Made by a program: the position numbers and the translations under genes
Assembly (NCBI RefSeq): GCF_000227765.1
Contig: NZ_JH165159.1
Span: forward strand, 2,004,179-2,068,178
DNA length: 64,000 nucleotides
DNA from: Neisseria wadsworthii 9715
GTDB lineage: Bacteria; Pseudomonadota; Gammaproteobacteria; Burkholderiales; Neisseriaceae
Reading direction: 5' to 3'
In this document: positions 25,356 to 34,448 of the stretch, one piece after another
How positions within the stretch are numbered: the first letter of the stretch is position 1
How the letters are laid out: each line of letters begins with the position of its first letter
The notes under the pieces: generated by a model
Database searches by the model: none
What the model saw: the letters and a program-made list of their open reading frames with translations, nothing else
What the model was told of the DNA's origin: nothing

Positions 25356-25527
25356 ATGCCTGCCTGAAAACTTAGCAAATAAATTTTATTTTTGTCATGG
25401 TTTCGTCATGCTCGGGCTTGACCCGAGCATCTCTTAGAGTTACCGAAACTCAAGATACTCGGGTCAAGCCCGAGTATGACGGGTGTGCTGATTTTTAAGT
25501 TTATTTGCTAAGTTTTCATACAGGCAT
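25356..25527. repeat. 172-bp inverted-repeat element with degenerate DUS ends
   Basis: The outer arms are ATGCCTGCCTGAAAACTTAG followed by CAAATAAA, and the complementary TTTATTTG followed by CTAAGTTTTCATACAGGCAT. Inside are two copies of the ACTCGGG...CCCGAGT hairpin motif, one of them as GCTCGGGCTTGACCCGAGC. There is no gene. It may serve as a terminator between copA and the convergent CBS-domain gene. Confidence 0.75.
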
Positions 25528-25533
25528 TGTTTT

Positions 25534-26829
25534 TTATTCTTTCTTTTCAATCACATCCTGATGAAGCGAAACCAAAAGCTGGTCGATTTTCAGATTATCG
25601 GTGTCGATAATTTCAAACTTGTATTTGTCGAACACCACAAAATCGGTTTTCTTGGGGATTTTGCGTAACGAATACATCATAAATCCGCTCAATGTTTCAT
25701 AGTTTTCCGAATGAGGAAAAGCAGCAATATCGAGCGCGCGCATCACGTCTTCCAGCGGGGTTGCGCCATCTATCAACCAAGATGTTTCGTTGCGGCGGAT
25801 AATCTGCGGCTCTTCTTCCGTGGCCACCAAATCGCCCATCACGATGCTCATCACGTCTTTGAGCGTAATCACGCCCACCACGAGGGCATATTCGTTGATA
25901 ATCACAGCAAAGTCTTCGCCGGCGTTTTTGAAGGTTTCCAACACTTCGTAAAGCGACAAAGTATCGGGAATAAACAAAGCTTTGCGCAACACGCGGCGGT
26001 CGGTCAGGTTGATATTCGGCTCTTTCAGATAATGAGTCAGAAAAGTGTGCGATTCGATATAGCCGATCACTTTTTCCAGCCCACCGTTACACACTAAGAT
26101 TTTGGAATGCGGCGTTTCATCCATTTTTTTCAGCACGGTTTCGTTGTCGTCGCCTTTGTCCACATAAACCAAATATTCGCGCGCGCTCATGGTGGAAGTG
26201 ACCGTACGCTCTTGCATATCGAAAATGTTTTCAATCAAATAGTGCTCCTGCTGCTTCAACACACCTGCCTGCGCACCGGCATCCACCACGGCGTAAATGT
26301 CTTCCGAAGTCAGCCCGTCGCTGCGCACGGTAGAAATTTTCAGCGATTTGAAAATCAGGTTCGCCATACCGTCAAACAGGAAAATCAGTGGTTTAAGCAC
26401 AAAAATCAGCAGCATTACCGGCCGCACAGCGCGCACGGCCACACGTTCGGGGTTGATCATAGCGAAGCGCTTTGGCATCAGGTCGGCAAACAGAATAAAC
26501 ACGCTGGTTACAAACATAAACGCCAACACGGAAGCCGCCGTTTGCAAACCGGTACCGGCCAGCAAGTTGCTTAAAAACGGGCGCACAGCCGCCTCGCCGA
26601 TAATACCGCCCAACACCGCCACCGCGTTCAATCCGATTTGTACCACCGTGATAAAGCTGCCCGGATGCTCCTGCATATTCAACACATCCAGCGCGCGCGC
26701 ATCGCCCTCTTTCGCCATCACCTGTAATTTGATTTTGCGGGAAGAGGCTAAAGCCAACTCTGCGGCAGAAACAAAGCCGCTAACCAGAATCAATAGGAAT
26801 AAAATAAAAACCGCTTCAAGAATACTCAT
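25534..26829 (-). CDS. CNNM/CBS-domain membrane protein (TlyC/CorC family)
   Basis: A 431-residue inner-membrane protein with three parts: a DUF21 (CNNM) membrane domain over about residues 1-190 (VFILFLLILVSGFVSAAELA, ILFADLMPKRFAM), paired CBS domains (about 200-335) with VITLKDVMSIVMGDLV, and a C-terminal CorC/HlyC transporter-associated domain (SWLIDGATPLEDVMRAL). Relatives are linked to divalent cation export or polyamine transport; the substrate here is not evident. I chose the start MSILEAVF because the family begins with the first membrane helix; an upstream in-frame extension is possible. Confidence 0.88.
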   Translation of the reverse strand: MSILEAVFILFLLILVSGFVSAAELALASSRKIKLQVMAKEGDARALDVLNMQEHPGSFITVVQIGLNAVAVLGGIIGEAAVRPFLSNLLAGTGLQTAASVLAFMFVTSVFILFADLMPKRFAMINPERVAVRAVRPVMLLIFVLKPLIFLFDGMANLIFKSLKISTVRSDGLTSEDIYAVVDAGAQAGVLKQQEHYLIENIFDMQERTVTSTMSAREYLVYVDKGDDNETVLKKMDETPHSKILVCNGGLEKVIGYIESHTFLTHYLKEPNINLTDRRVLRKALFIPDTLSLYEVLETFKNAGEDFAVIINEYALVVGVITLKDVMSIVMGDLVATEEEPQIIRRNETSWLIDGATPLEDVMRALDIAAFPHSENYETLSGFMMYSLRKIPKKTDFVVFDKYKFEIIDTDNLKIDQLLVSLHQDVIEKKE

Positions 26830-26940
26830 AAAAAGAAAGATTTGTTGCCAACGGGAAGATTGTAGCATTATCGCCGCCAAACCCAACAGTTATTCCAAAT
26901 GCAAGGCCGCCAAACATCATGGCCGGTATGGCGTAACGTA

Positions 26941-26991
26941 ATGCCTGTCTGAAAGCATTAACTACCTTAATTTGAGCTTTCAGACAGGCAT
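26941..26991. terminator. Inverted DUS pair
   Basis: Exact DUS and complement with the local stem extended by GAAAGC/GCTTTC. It lies between two divergently transcribed genes (the CBS protein and the PepSY protein), so it is an uptake site more than a terminator of either. Confidence 0.7.
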
Positions 26992-27024
26992 ACTTGAATT
27001 TACACACCCTTAACCACGCCCTAA

Positions 27025-27052
27025 TTTTCAGCCAAATATTCACTCTTATAAT
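27025..27052 (+). promoter_or_regulatory. Candidate promoter of the PepSY gene
   Basis: TTTTCA and TATAAT are spaced by 16 bases, ending 47 bases before the ATG. Confidence 0.4.
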
Positions 27053-27098
27053 GCAAAACATCTAAACAACAACTGATTGACCACTGAGGAAATACATC

Positions 27099-27386
27099 AT
27101 GAAAAAAATGCTGCTTACCGCAACCCTGATTGCCCTTTCTACAGGCGCTTTTGCTGCCGATCATATCGAACGACAAGTTTATCAAGATCCCGGTTTCGAA
27201 CAAAACCGTGCCAAAGCCGTGAAAATGCTGGAAGCGCGTGGCTACAAAGTTGTGGATATTGATGCCGACGACCACATGGGCAAACCTGCTCTTGATGTGG
27301 AAGCATTTAAAGGCAATCAGGAATACGACATCAAATTGTCTTACCCTGACTTGCGAATCTTGCAAGAGCGACCAGACCGCAAATAA
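27099..27386 (+). CDS. Secreted PepSY-domain protein
   Basis: A 95-residue exported protein. Residues 1-19 (MKKMLLTATLIALSTGAFA) form a signal peptide with cleavage after AFA. The mature part has a PepSY-like core, RAKAVKMLEARGYKVVDIDAD followed by a strand-rich end, a fold thought to inhibit proteases or bind ligands in the periplasm. It is alone, with its own promoter-like sequence and a strong terminator. Substrate and partner are unknown. Confidence 0.85.
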   Translation: MKKMLLTATLIALSTGAFAADHIERQVYQDPGFEQNRAKAVKMLEARGYKVVDIDADDHMGKPALDVEAFKGNQEYDIKLSYPDLRILQERPDRK

Positions 27387-27400
27387 ACCACTTTAAATAA

Positions 27401-27434
27401 AGCCGCCGGATGCTTCATAGCATTTCCGGCGGCT
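27401..27434 (+). terminator. Terminator after the PepSY gene
   Basis: AGCCGCCGGA pairs with TCCGGCGGCT, followed by CTATTTT. It is independent of DUS. Confidence 0.85.
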
Positions 27435-27444
27435 CTATTTTGAT

Positions 27445-27538
27445 TATGGTTCAACTGCTTATTCAATAACAATATGCTCGTCATACTCGGGCCTGGCCGG
27501 ACATGATAAGCATACCATTTTTAAATTGATTCACTGTA
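27445..27538. mobile_element. Correia-like small repeat, copy 1
   Basis: Ends TATGGTTCAACTGCTTA and TTAAATTGATTCACTGTA are inverted relatives of the family ends. The core CGTCATACTCGGGCCTGG is partly eroded. It sits between the PepSY gene and bioB and carries no gene. Confidence 0.65.
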
Positions 27539-27556
27539 AAAGCTGAAAATATAAAC

Positions 27557-28627
27557 TCAATATTCCACTTTAATAGCGTGATTTTCTGTTTCCGAAGCCT
27601 GCATTTGAGCCGCTTCGCAAGTTTCTCCAGCCTCAAAACCAAGCGGATACAGATCCAATTTTTCCATCAGCATTCTGTCGCCGTCTTCTTCCGGATTTTC
27701 GGTGGTGAGCAGTTTGTCACCGTAGAAAATCGAATTCGCCCCAGCCATAAAACACATAGCCTGCATGGCTTCAGGCATGTTGCTGCGGCCGGCCGACAGG
27801 CGCACGTAGCTTTTCGGCATGGTAATGCGGGCAACCGCGATGGTGCGCACGAATTCCGTCCAATCCAAATCTTCGGCATCGGCCAGCGGCGTGCCTTCCA
27901 CTTTAACCAACTGGTTAATCGGCACGCTTTCGGGCTGCGGGTCGAGGTTGGCGAGGCTGGCGATTAAGCCTGCGCGTTCGGGGCGGGTTTCGTTCATACC
28001 CACGATGCCGCCGCAGCACACTTTCAAACCTGCGCCGCGTACTTTGCCCAGCGTATCCATGCGGTCTTCGTGCTGGCGTGTATGGATGATGTCGTTGTAG
28101 CGCTCTGGGTCGGTATCGAGGTTGTGGTTGTAGTAGTCCAAACCGGCGTTTTTCAAATCTTCGGCCATGCCGTCTTCAAGCATGCCAAAGGTGCCGCAGG
28201 TTTCCAAGCCCAAGCCTTTCACGGCTTTGATGATTTCGGAAACGGTTTCCACGTCTTTCGGTTTGGGGCCTCGCCATGCCGCGCCCATGCAGAAACGGCT
28301 GGCACCGCGTGATTTGGCGATTTTTGCTTTTTCTAGGATTTCTTCCACATCCATCATGCGTTCTTTTTCCAAGCCGGTGTTGTAGTGCGCCGATTGCGGG
28401 CAGTATTCGCAATCTTCGGGGCAGCCGCCGGTTTTGATGGAAAGCAAGGTGGAAAGTTGAACTTCTTGCGGATTGAAGTGTTCGCGGTGGATTTGTGCGG
28501 CTTTATAGACGAGGTCTAAAAACGGCATTTCAAACAGCTCTTCAACTTGGCATTTGCGCCAGTATTGGGCAGTAGCGTGCGGCTTGCGCTCGGTTTTACG
28601 GCGCAAGGCGATAGGGGATACGGTCAT
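27557..28627 (-). CDS. bioB: Biotin synthase
   Basis: BioB is the radical SAM enzyme that inserts sulfur into dethiobiotin. The 356-residue protein shows the cluster motif [16 protein letters not shown] near residue 59, CMGAAWRGP near 108, the second-cluster cysteines in [14 protein letters not shown] near 202, and SAGRSNM near 270 with the conserved Arg. The start [11 protein letters not shown] is chosen from family alignment; the frame runs open for 29 further codons without a convincing start. It stands alone here: other biotin genes are not in the window. Confidence 0.96.
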   Translation of the reverse strand: MTVSPIALRRKTERKPHATAQYWRKCQVEELFEMPFLDLVYKAAQIHREHFNPQEVQLSTLLSIKTGGCPEDCEYCPQSAHYNTGLEKERMMDVEEILEKAKIAKSRGASRFCMGAAWRGPKPKDVETVSEIIKAVKGLGLETCGTFGMLEDGMAEDLKNAGLDYYNHNLDTDPERYNDIIHTRQHEDRMDTLGKVRGAGLKVCCGGIVGMNETRPERAGLIASLANLDPQPESVPINQLVKVEGTPLADAEDLDWTEFVRTIAVARITMPKSYVRLSAGRSNMPEAMQAMCFMAGANSIFYGDKLLTTENPEEDGDRMLMEKLDLYPLGFEAGETCEAAQMQASETENHAIKVEY

Positions 28628-28770
28628 GTTTTTTACTTTCTGAAATTTCGCAGCGGCGCAATGACGCTGACGTGCAAAGCCACAGGCACAATGACTGGGG
28701 CTGCAGGTTGTCAATCAAGTTATTATCGTTTGGCAAGTTTAGCCTGTTTGGTGATAGCGGGCAAATGATA

Positions 28771-28799
28771 AGGCCTGTCTGAAAGTTTCAGACAGGCAT
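28771..28799. terminator. Inverted DUS hairpin
   Basis: AGGCCTGTCTGAA (first bases varied) pairs with TTCAGACAGGCAT without a spacer. It lies between the bioB start and the 3' end of a lipoprotein gene and should terminate the latter. Confidence 0.75.
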
Positions 28800-28819
28800 C
28801 GGCATGCCCACATCCGCAT

Positions 28820-29767
28820 TTAAAACGCCGATTCACCAAAATATTGTTTTTGAGCTGTTTGCACTGTTTTCATGGCCTGCTCGTAATTTTGGTTTTCTAT
28901 TCGTCGGATCAAAGCCGTGGTCGGGCTTTCGGGATGGTGTTTGGCAAAGTCCTGCCAGGCTTTGGCCACTTCCGGCTGGGTTTGCTTACCCTCGTCGTCA
29001 AACGCAAGCGTATTTTCCATGCCGAGTAAAAACATATATTGATAATACATGTGCTCTTCTTGCATCCGTTTCACCAAACGGCTTTGAGGATATTGTCGGG
29101 TAAAGGCTTCACGCGCCGCCAGCCGCTTGCCCAACTCCGGCCAGCTCACCATCACATCAGCTTCACCCCACGATGGGTCGCTCCGCTCTTGCGCTTCAAA
29201 TTCAATAAAGCGGGCAAAATCAGGGCTGACTTTTTCGCCGAACAACTTTCGGTAATAGTCCGGCTCTGCGCGTATGCTGACAGGCCCGTCATACATATCA
29301 ACATATTCCAAACCGATAGCCGCCATTTCTTCCTGCTTCTTTTTCAGCGCCGGGGTTGGCTTGCGCTCGTCGGTTGCCGGATTGATTATCCAGTTCGCAT
29401 CATCGTGATAATGGTCGAGAAATGCTTTTCGCTCATGAGCCAGCCTGTCCAGCAGGCCGCTTTTTTCTATTTGCTCGTCGTAATGCTCAAGCATTTCTTT
29501 GTGTGTTTCATAAAGCTGATTGGCTTCTTCGGGCGTGGCTTGCTGCAATCGGCGGCGCACTTGCTCGGTATGCCACACAAATTGCTGCAATAAATCTTCG
29601 GGCATCGGGGTATCGGCTTGCGGCTGCGCCATATGCCTGTCTGAAGCCGCGCTTTGCGGCATGGAGGCAACGGCGGCTTGCCCGATTTTTTCGGCTTGCC
29701 CACCTTGTTCGGAACACGCGCTGAGCAAGCCTGCCGATAAGGCTAAATAAAATATGGGCTTTTTCAT
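28820..29767 (-). CDS. Predicted lipoprotein of unknown function (315 aa)
   Basis: The N-terminus MKKPIFYLALSAGLLSACSE is a lipoprotein signal with lipobox LSAC, so the mature protein is anchored at Cys18. The remainder is soluble, helical and charged, for example RRRLQQATPEEANQLYETHK and AREAFTRQYPQSRLVKRMQE; I do not recognise a domain. A DUS near 29633 is translated inside the N-terminal linker. It precedes the 3' end of a hydrolase-like gene in the same direction, with a 42-base gap. Confidence 0.8.
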   Translation of the reverse strand: MKKPIFYLALSAGLLSACSEQGGQAEKIGQAAVASMPQSAASDRHMAQPQADTPMPEDLLQQFVWHTEQVRRRLQQATPEEANQLYETHKEMLEHYDEQIEKSGLLDRLAHERKAFLDHYHDDANWIINPATDERKPTPALKKKQEEMAAIGLEYVDMYDGPVSIRAEPDYYRKLFGEKVSPDFARFIEFEAQERSDPSWGEADVMVSWPELGKRLAAREAFTRQYPQSRLVKRMQEEHMYYQYMFLLGMENTLAFDDEGKQTQPEVAKAWQDFAKHHPESPTTALIRRIENQNYEQAMKTVQTAQKQYFGESAF

Positions 29768-29809
29768 CGTTCCTCCTAAACCGACGGTATATTGGGCTTT
29801 AAATAAACC

Positions 29810-30337
29810 CTAGGCCAACAACATTTCCTGCATTAATTTCATGCCCCATTGCCAGCCGCCAAGTGCACCGTTCAGATGCCCCTGATGGGGCGACACCAGC
29901 AAGCGCGCCCCCCAAAGCGAAGCTTGTTCGGCCGCCCAATCGCGCGGGCAATGTTCGTCATCCTCGCCAATGGCTAAAGCAGCTTTGCTGCACATCAGCC
30001 GCACATGGCGCACGGCATCGTGGCGGCAGGCATTTTGCGTGGGCGCAGCCAAGATAATACCTTTGATACGACGCTGCACCAAAACGCCAATGGTGCCGTA
30101 CCAAGCCATAAACGCAGCCGCGCCCGCGCCATGAGCCACCACCATCACGTTTTCGCTGCGGATTTGCCCGAATGCTGCGGCCACATGTTTTTCCTGCTCC
30201 GCCAAAGTTTGCGAAGCGCTGCATTCGGCAATTTCCACAATCGGATAGCTGACCGCCCAGCGGTCTATCCACATTGTCGGCTCATCCGCATCGCGTATCA
30301 GGAATAAGGTTAGATCTTCTAAATCGCCCGGTTTCAT
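29810..30337 (-). CDS. RBBP9/YdeN-like alpha/beta hydrolase lacking the serine
   Basis: A 175-residue protein that matches the small RBBP9 hydrolase family, with LTLFLIRDADEPTMWIDRW at the start, the helix-strand nucleophile elbow near residue 68 and a late SPHQGHLNGALGGWQWG carrying the catalytic-type His. The elbow reads VMVVAHGAGAAAF, where relatives have AHSLG: the Ser position is Gly. GEDDEHCP provides an acidic residue. It may be a non-catalytic binder, or the true nucleophile may lie elsewhere. It lies 15 bases downstream of the DUF1737 gene, with a DUS in the gap. Confidence 0.75.
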   Translation of the reverse strand: MKPGDLEDLTLFLIRDADEPTMWIDRWAVSYPIVEIAECSASQTLAEQEKHVAAAFGQIRSENVMVVAHGAGAAAFMAWYGTIGVLVQRRIKGIILAAPTQNACRHDAVRHVRLMCSKAALAIGEDDEHCPRDWAAEQASLWGARLLVSPHQGHLNGALGGWQWGMKLMQEMLLA

Positions 30338-30340
30338 AGT

Positions 30341-30353
30341 TTCAGACAGGCAT
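30341..30353 (-). repeat. Single DUS between DUF1737 and hydrolase genes
   Basis: An exact TTCAGACAGGCAT fills the short gap, overlapping the last base of the DUF1737 stop. Confidence 0.85.
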
Positions 30354-30550
30354 CAGTAATCGCGCAAAGGTTTTTCGGGGTCGTAAGCATCGCCCACTTC
30401 TTTCACCACAGCCTGCCCTACCTGCACGCCGTCGGGCGTGTGCGTCATGGTCGGGCTGCCGTATAAGTCCCAGCCGTGTTGCAAAGCTTCGGTTACACGG
30501 CGGCAAAACGCGGCATCGTCCGCACCGGTAAGCATACGGTACACTTTCAT
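30353..30550 (-). CDS. DUF1737 domain protein
   Basis: A 65-residue soluble protein with the DUF1737 pattern: YRMLTGADDAAFCRRVTEAL, then LQHGWDLYGSPTMTHTPDG and QAVVKEV. Members are small, widespread and uncharacterised. GGAGAAACGAT precedes the start. It is transcribed towards the hydrolase-like gene and probably shares its transcript. Confidence 0.85.
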   Translation of the reverse strand: MKVYRMLTGADDAAFCRRVTEALQHGWDLYGSPTMTHTPDGVQVGQAVVKEVGDAYDPEKPLRDY

Positions 30551-30570
30551 ATCGTTTCTCCAAAGAAAGA

Positions 30571-30604
30571 TTCAGACAGGCATTATAACGAATGCCTGTC
30601 TGAA
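30571..30604. terminator. Outward-facing DUS pair
   Basis: TTCAGACAGGCAT and ATGCCTGTCTGAA in the reverse order from usual, still able to fold. It lies between the xth 3' end and the DUF1737 5' end, so it can terminate xth. Confidence 0.8.
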
Positions 30605-30614
30605 AAAGTTTGCA

Positions 30615-31391
30615 CTAAATCGAATAATCGTATTCCACCACCAACGGCGCATGGTCGGAAAATTTTTCATCTTTATACACATGCGCCTGTGTCGCTTTGG
30701 CTGCCAGCTCGGGCGTTACCATATGGTAGTCGATGCGCCACCCAACATCCTTAGCATAAGCCTGCCCGCGGTTGCTCCACCAAGTGTAGCCCGGAATCTC
30801 AGGATACAGGCTGCGCCACATGTCCACCCAGCCCAACTCGGCAATCACTTTACCGATCCATGCCCGCTCTTCCGGCAGAAAGCCTGAATTTTTCTGGTTG
30901 CCTTTCCAGTTTTTCAAGTCGATGTTTTGATGAGCAATGTTCCAGTCGCCGCACACCACAATATCACGGCCTTCGGATTTCATTTCGGCCAACATGGGAT
31001 AAAACGCATCCAGAAAGCGGTATTTCAACTCCTGCCGCTCCGGCGCGCTGGTGCCCGAGGGCAGATAAAGCGAAATCACACTCAAGTCGCCGAAATCAGC
31101 GCGCACAAAACGCCCTTCGCGGTCGAATTCCTCAATGCCCATGCCTGTCTGAACATTATCCGGCTCCTGCCTGCTATACACCGCCACACCGCTGTAACCG
31201 CGCTTCTCCGCACAATGCCACACACCGTGCATACCGTGCGGCTGCTTCATATCTTCGCTTAAGTCGGCCTCCTGAGCTTTAAGCTCCTGCACGCATACAA
31301 TATCCGCGCCCGAAGCAGCAATGTATTCATGAAAACCTTTTTTATATGCCGAACGGATGCCGTTCACATTAGCAGAAATAATTTTTAACAC
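30615..31391 (-). CDS. xth: Exodeoxyribonuclease III
   Basis: A DNA repair enzyme with 3'-5' exonuclease and AP endonuclease activity. The 258-residue protein starts at a GTG (VLKIISANVNGIRSA) preceded by TAGGAAAAACAATC; a longer frame upstream has no homology. Active-site motifs are visible: CVQELKAQE (metal-binding Glu) near residue 32, VVCGDWNIAHQNIDL near 146 and the final FSDHAPLVVEY with the catalytic Asp-His pair. An internal DUS (31141-31153) is translated. Confidence 0.95.
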   Translation of the reverse strand: MLKIISANVNGIRSAYKKGFHEYIAASGADIVCVQELKAQEADLSEDMKQPHGMHGVWHCAEKRGYSGVAVYSRQEPDNVQTGMGIEEFDREGRFVRADFGDLSVISLYLPSGTSAPERQELKYRFLDAFYPMLAEMKSEGRDIVVCGDWNIAHQNIDLKNWKGNQKNSGFLPEERAWIGKVIAELGWVDMWRSLYPEIPGYTWWSNRGQAYAKDVGWRIDYHMVTPELAAKATQAHVYKDEKFSDHAPLVVEYDYSI

Positions 31392-31436
31392 GATTGTTTT
31401 TCCTACGATAAAAAATAGCACTATTCTACTGTATAG

Positions 31437-31691
31437 TGAAACCGCTGAACATCTGGCTGCTCGCCGGCCCGGGAATAAACTGACACATTGCCACCAAAGA
31501 CGCATATTGTGCTTCGCTCAACCAAGCGCGTTTTCCACAAATGCCTGTCTGAAATAACCCAAATGCGCTGCAGGGCCGCCGAATGAAGTGCAACCCAAAT
31601 AAAGAAAAATCAGAAAAAGCTTGATGTTTGCGGCAAACCCGCTTGTCGCTGCGGTTTGCAGGCTATTTATCTGCTTGCGATTACCACTCAT
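31437..31691 (-). pseudogene. chrA: chrA chromate transporter fragment
   Basis: The start MSGNRKQINSLQTA leads to LFLIFLYLGCTSFGGPAAHL, the hallmark N-terminal segment of ChrA transporters, then GYFRQAFVE, whose codons contain a DUS. A one-base loss after GTGGAAAA shifts the frame to a stop; in the neighbouring frame the protein continues RAWLSEAQYASLVAMCQF then IPGPASSQMFSG. Homology stops at about 31437, beside a TATAGT sequence resembling a Correia-like end. Only about 85 of some 400 residues remain, so it is inactive. Confidence 0.8.
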
Positions 31692-31845
31692 AGTGATGCC
31701 TTTTATTTCTCCTTCCTGCATTATATAGCCTCAAATTGCATAGCGAGGCCGGTAAAACCTATGCGTTTTGTTTTATGCAGCCTGTTGCTGTTTAACGCCT
31801 TCGGCTATAATCCGCTTTATTTTTCTGCTGGGAAGAACCGAAAAA

Positions 31846-32487
31846 ATGTCCGATTTCCGTCAAGATTTCCTGAAATTCGCCCTAGAGCAAAACGTATTGA
31901 AGTTCGGCGAATTCACCACCAAAGCAGGCCGTCAGTCGCCTTATTTTTTCAATGCGGGTTTATTTAACGACGGCGCCTCCACTTTGGCACTGGCCAAATT
32001 CTATGCACAAGCCATTATTGAGAGCAAAATCGAATTCGATATGTTGTTCGGCCCGGCTTACAAAGGCATTATTTTGGCGGCGGCCACTGCCATGATGCTG
32101 GCCGAAAAAGGCGTGAACGTACCGTTTGCCTACAACCGCAAAGAAGCGAAAGACCACGGCGAGGGCGGCGTATTGGTGGGTGCGCCGCTCAAAGGCCGCG
32201 TGTTGATTATCGACGACGTGATTTCGGCCGGCACTTCGGTGCGCGAATCGGTTAAGCTGATTGAGGCGGAAGGCGCAACGCCCGCAGCCGTTGCCATCGC
32301 GCTCGACCGCATGGAAAAAGGCACGGGAGAACTGTCGGCCGTGCAGGAAGTGGAACAGCAATACGGCTTGCCCGTTGTATCCATCGCCAACCTGCGCGAC
32401 CTGCTCTCGCTGCTGGAAAACGATGCAGACTTCCAACAATATTTAGCGCCGGTTCAAGCCTACCGCGAACGCTACGGCGTGATTTAG
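31846..32487 (+). CDS. pyrE: Orotate phosphoribosyltransferase
   Basis: PyrE transfers phosphoribose from PRPP to orotate in pyrimidine synthesis. The 213-residue protein starts MSDFRQDFLKFALEQ; 26 upstream codons in frame are not conserved. It shows KFGEFTTKAGRQSPYFFNAG near residue 20, FGPAYKGI near 69 and the PRPP-binding loop VLIIDDVISAGTSVRE near 120. A DUS hairpin follows the stop. Confidence 0.96.
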   Translation: MSDFRQDFLKFALEQNVLKFGEFTTKAGRQSPYFFNAGLFNDGASTLALAKFYAQAIIESKIEFDMLFGPAYKGIILAAATAMMLAEKGVNVPFAYNRKEAKDHGEGGVLVGAPLKGRVLIIDDVISAGTSVRESVKLIEAEGATPAAVAIALDRMEKGTGELSAVQEVEQQYGLPVVSIANLRDLLSLLENDADFQQYLAPVQAYRERYGVI

Positions 32488-32498
32488 CGGCTTCAACA

Positions 32499-32532
32499 AT
32501 GCCTGTCTGAAATACATTTTTCAGACAGGCAT
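32499..32532. terminator. Inverted DUS hairpin after pyrE
   Basis: An exact inverted pair 12 bases past the pyrE stop. Confidence 0.85.
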
Positions 32533-32618
32533 TCCGTTGCCACATGGTTTTACGTTGGCAAACTTATTGAAATTGCTTAAAATATCCGCCATCCATAATA
32601 CCAACGAAAGAAAACGTC

Positions 32619-33017
32619 ATGCCTTTATGCGTTTGCCCGCATTGCAGCACCCAGCTTTGGGTAAAAGACAGCCAGCTCAATTTGGCGCAGGGCTATGTGG
32701 TCTGCCGAACCTGCCAAGGCTTGTTTCAAGCGCGCAGCCATACCCGCCCCACGCCGGAAAACTTCAATCCCGATCTGTTTCCCTCCGCCGGCAGCGACAC
32801 CCAATTGGTGCACAAAATCGGCCCGCAAGTTCGCGCCCAGCGCCAGCTTTCCCGCCAGGAAATTGCCGAACTGCTCGACAGCCTGCTCAACCAAAACCGC
32901 GCACCCGCCGCGCTGCCACCTCCGCCGCAAGCCAAAGAAACCAACTGGACACTGCCTTGTATGGTGGCGCTTACCGTGTTGATTATCCAATTTTTTTACC
33001 TAACCATTATGCTTTAA
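32619..33017 (+). CDS. Zinc-ribbon membrane protein (MJ0042-type finger)
   Basis: A 132-residue protein. The N-terminus carries CPHC near residue 6 and CRTC near residue 29, separated by WVKDSQLNLAQGYVV, the spacing of MJ0042/FYDLN-type zinc ribbons. A basic, proline-rich middle (APAALPPPPQA) leads to one C-terminal transmembrane helix, CMVALTVLIIQFFYLTIML. It is probably a tail-anchored regulator, but function is unknown. argA starts four bases after its stop, so the two are co-transcribed. Confidence 0.8.
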   Translation: MPLCVCPHCSTQLWVKDSQLNLAQGYVVCRTCQGLFQARSHTRPTPENFNPDLFPSAGSDTQLVHKIGPQVRAQRQLSRQEIAELLDSLLNQNRAPAALPPPPQAKETNWTLPCMVALTVLIIQFFYLTIML

Positions 33018-33021
33018 CCCC

Positions 33022-34347
33022 ATGACCACGCCCGCTTTCGTTTGTGATTTCCGGGAAGCCGCCCCCTATATCGACTATCTGCGCGGCAAAACACTGGTTA
33101 TCGGCATCGCCAGCGATATGCTCGAGGGCCGGGTGCTGCAATCGTTGGCCGCCGACATCAATCTGCTCGCCAGCCTCGGCGTGAAGCTCGTTTTGGTACA
33201 CGGCTCCCGCCGCCAAATCAGCGCGCTTGACCAAGCCGCCTGCGTCAAACCCGAATACCACGACGGCAGAAGAATCACCAATGAAGCCACACTGGAGCGC
33301 GCCAAACAAGCCTGCGGCATCGTGCGTTTCGACATCGAAGCCGCACTTTCAGTCGGCATGGCCCACTCATTGCAGCGCGGCAAACGCTTGCGTATCGCTT
33401 CGGGCAATTTCGTTTCCGCCCGCCCCTACGGCATCATCAACGGCATCGACATGGGCTACACCGGCCGCGTGCGCAAAATCGACACCGAAGCCATCCGCCA
33501 GCGTCTGGACAGCGGCGCAGTGGTACTCATCAGCCCGCTCGGCGCTTCGCTCAGCGGCAAAACCTACAACCTCAGTATGGCCGACATCGCCGAAGCCGCC
33601 TCCATCGCCCTGGGTGCCGAAAAGCTGATTTTCATCATCGAACCCGAAGGCATATTAGACGAAAGCGGCCGACTGCTGACCAACCTCTCCTCACAAGAAG
33701 CACAAGTTTTAATCAAACAAAACAAAATCCGCACCGACCAATGCCGCCTGCTGCAATCTTCCGTCAACGCCGTCGAAAACCAAGTAGAGCGCACCCATAT
33801 CCTTTCCGGCTTGGAAGACGGCAGCCTCATCAGCGAACTCTTCACCCGCGAAGGCACGGGCACATCTATCGCGCAAGCTCCTTTCATCAACATCCGACCC
33901 GCAGCAGGCAACGACATTGCCGACCTCATCTGCCTTATCCGCCCGTTGGAAGAGCAAGGCATCCTGGTCAAACGCAGCCGCGAATACCTCGAAGACCACA
34001 TCAACGAATTTTTCATATTGGAGCACGACCGCCAAATTTACGGCTGCGTCTCCCTCAAGCTTTACAGCGAACACCTCACCGCCGAGCTCGCCTGCCTGGC
34101 CGTTTCCCCCGAAGCGCGCGACGGCGGCTACGGCAAGCTGCTGCTCGAACACATCATCAATCAAAGCAAAGCCGCAGGCATGGCCAAGCTCATCGCCCTT
34201 TCCACCCACACCGGCGACTGGTTTACCGAACGCGGCTTCAGCGTAGCGCAACCCGCCGATCTCCCCGCCGAACGCCGCGAAGAATACGAAGCGGGCGGCC
34301 GAAAATCCAATATTTTCAGCCTAAATCTGACCGCCACGGAAAATTAA
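33022..34347 (+). CDS. argA: N-acetylglutamate synthase
   Basis: Makes N-acetylglutamate, the first step of arginine synthesis. The 441-residue protein has the classic two-domain form: an amino-acid-kinase-like domain (about 1-280; [39 protein letters not shown]) that binds arginine, and a C-terminal GNAT domain (about 290-435; [20 protein letters not shown]) that binds acetyl-CoA. A DUS hairpin follows immediately. Confidence 0.95.
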   Translation: MTTPAFVCDFREAAPYIDYLRGKTLVIGIASDMLEGRVLQSLAADINLLASLGVKLVLVHGSRRQISALDQAACVKPEYHDGRRITNEATLERAKQACGIVRFDIEAALSVGMAHSLQRGKRLRIASGNFVSARPYGIINGIDMGYTGRVRKIDTEAIRQRLDSGAVVLISPLGASLSGKTYNLSMADIAEAASIALGAEKLIFIIEPEGILDESGRLLTNLSSQEAQVLIKQNKIRTDQCRLLQSSVNAVENQVERTHILSGLEDGSLISELFTREGTGTSIAQAPFINIRPAAGNDIADLICLIRPLEEQGILVKRSREYLEDHINEFFILEHDRQIYGCVSLKLYSEHLTAELACLAVSPEARDGGYGKLLLEHIINQSKAAGMAKLIALSTHTGDWFTERGFSVAQPADLPAERREEYEAGGRKSNIFSLNLTATEN

Positions 34348-34350
34348 AGA

Positions 34351-34383
34351 ATGCCTGTCTGAAACCCTTTTTCAGACAGGCAT
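34351..34383. terminator. Inverted DUS hairpin after argA
   Basis: An exact inverted pair four bases past the argA stop. Confidence 0.85.
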
Positions 34384-34448
34384 TCATATACAAACCCAGC
34401 TCAATCCATTACAATTCCGAGCATTACAACCTCAAAAAGGATACCGAC

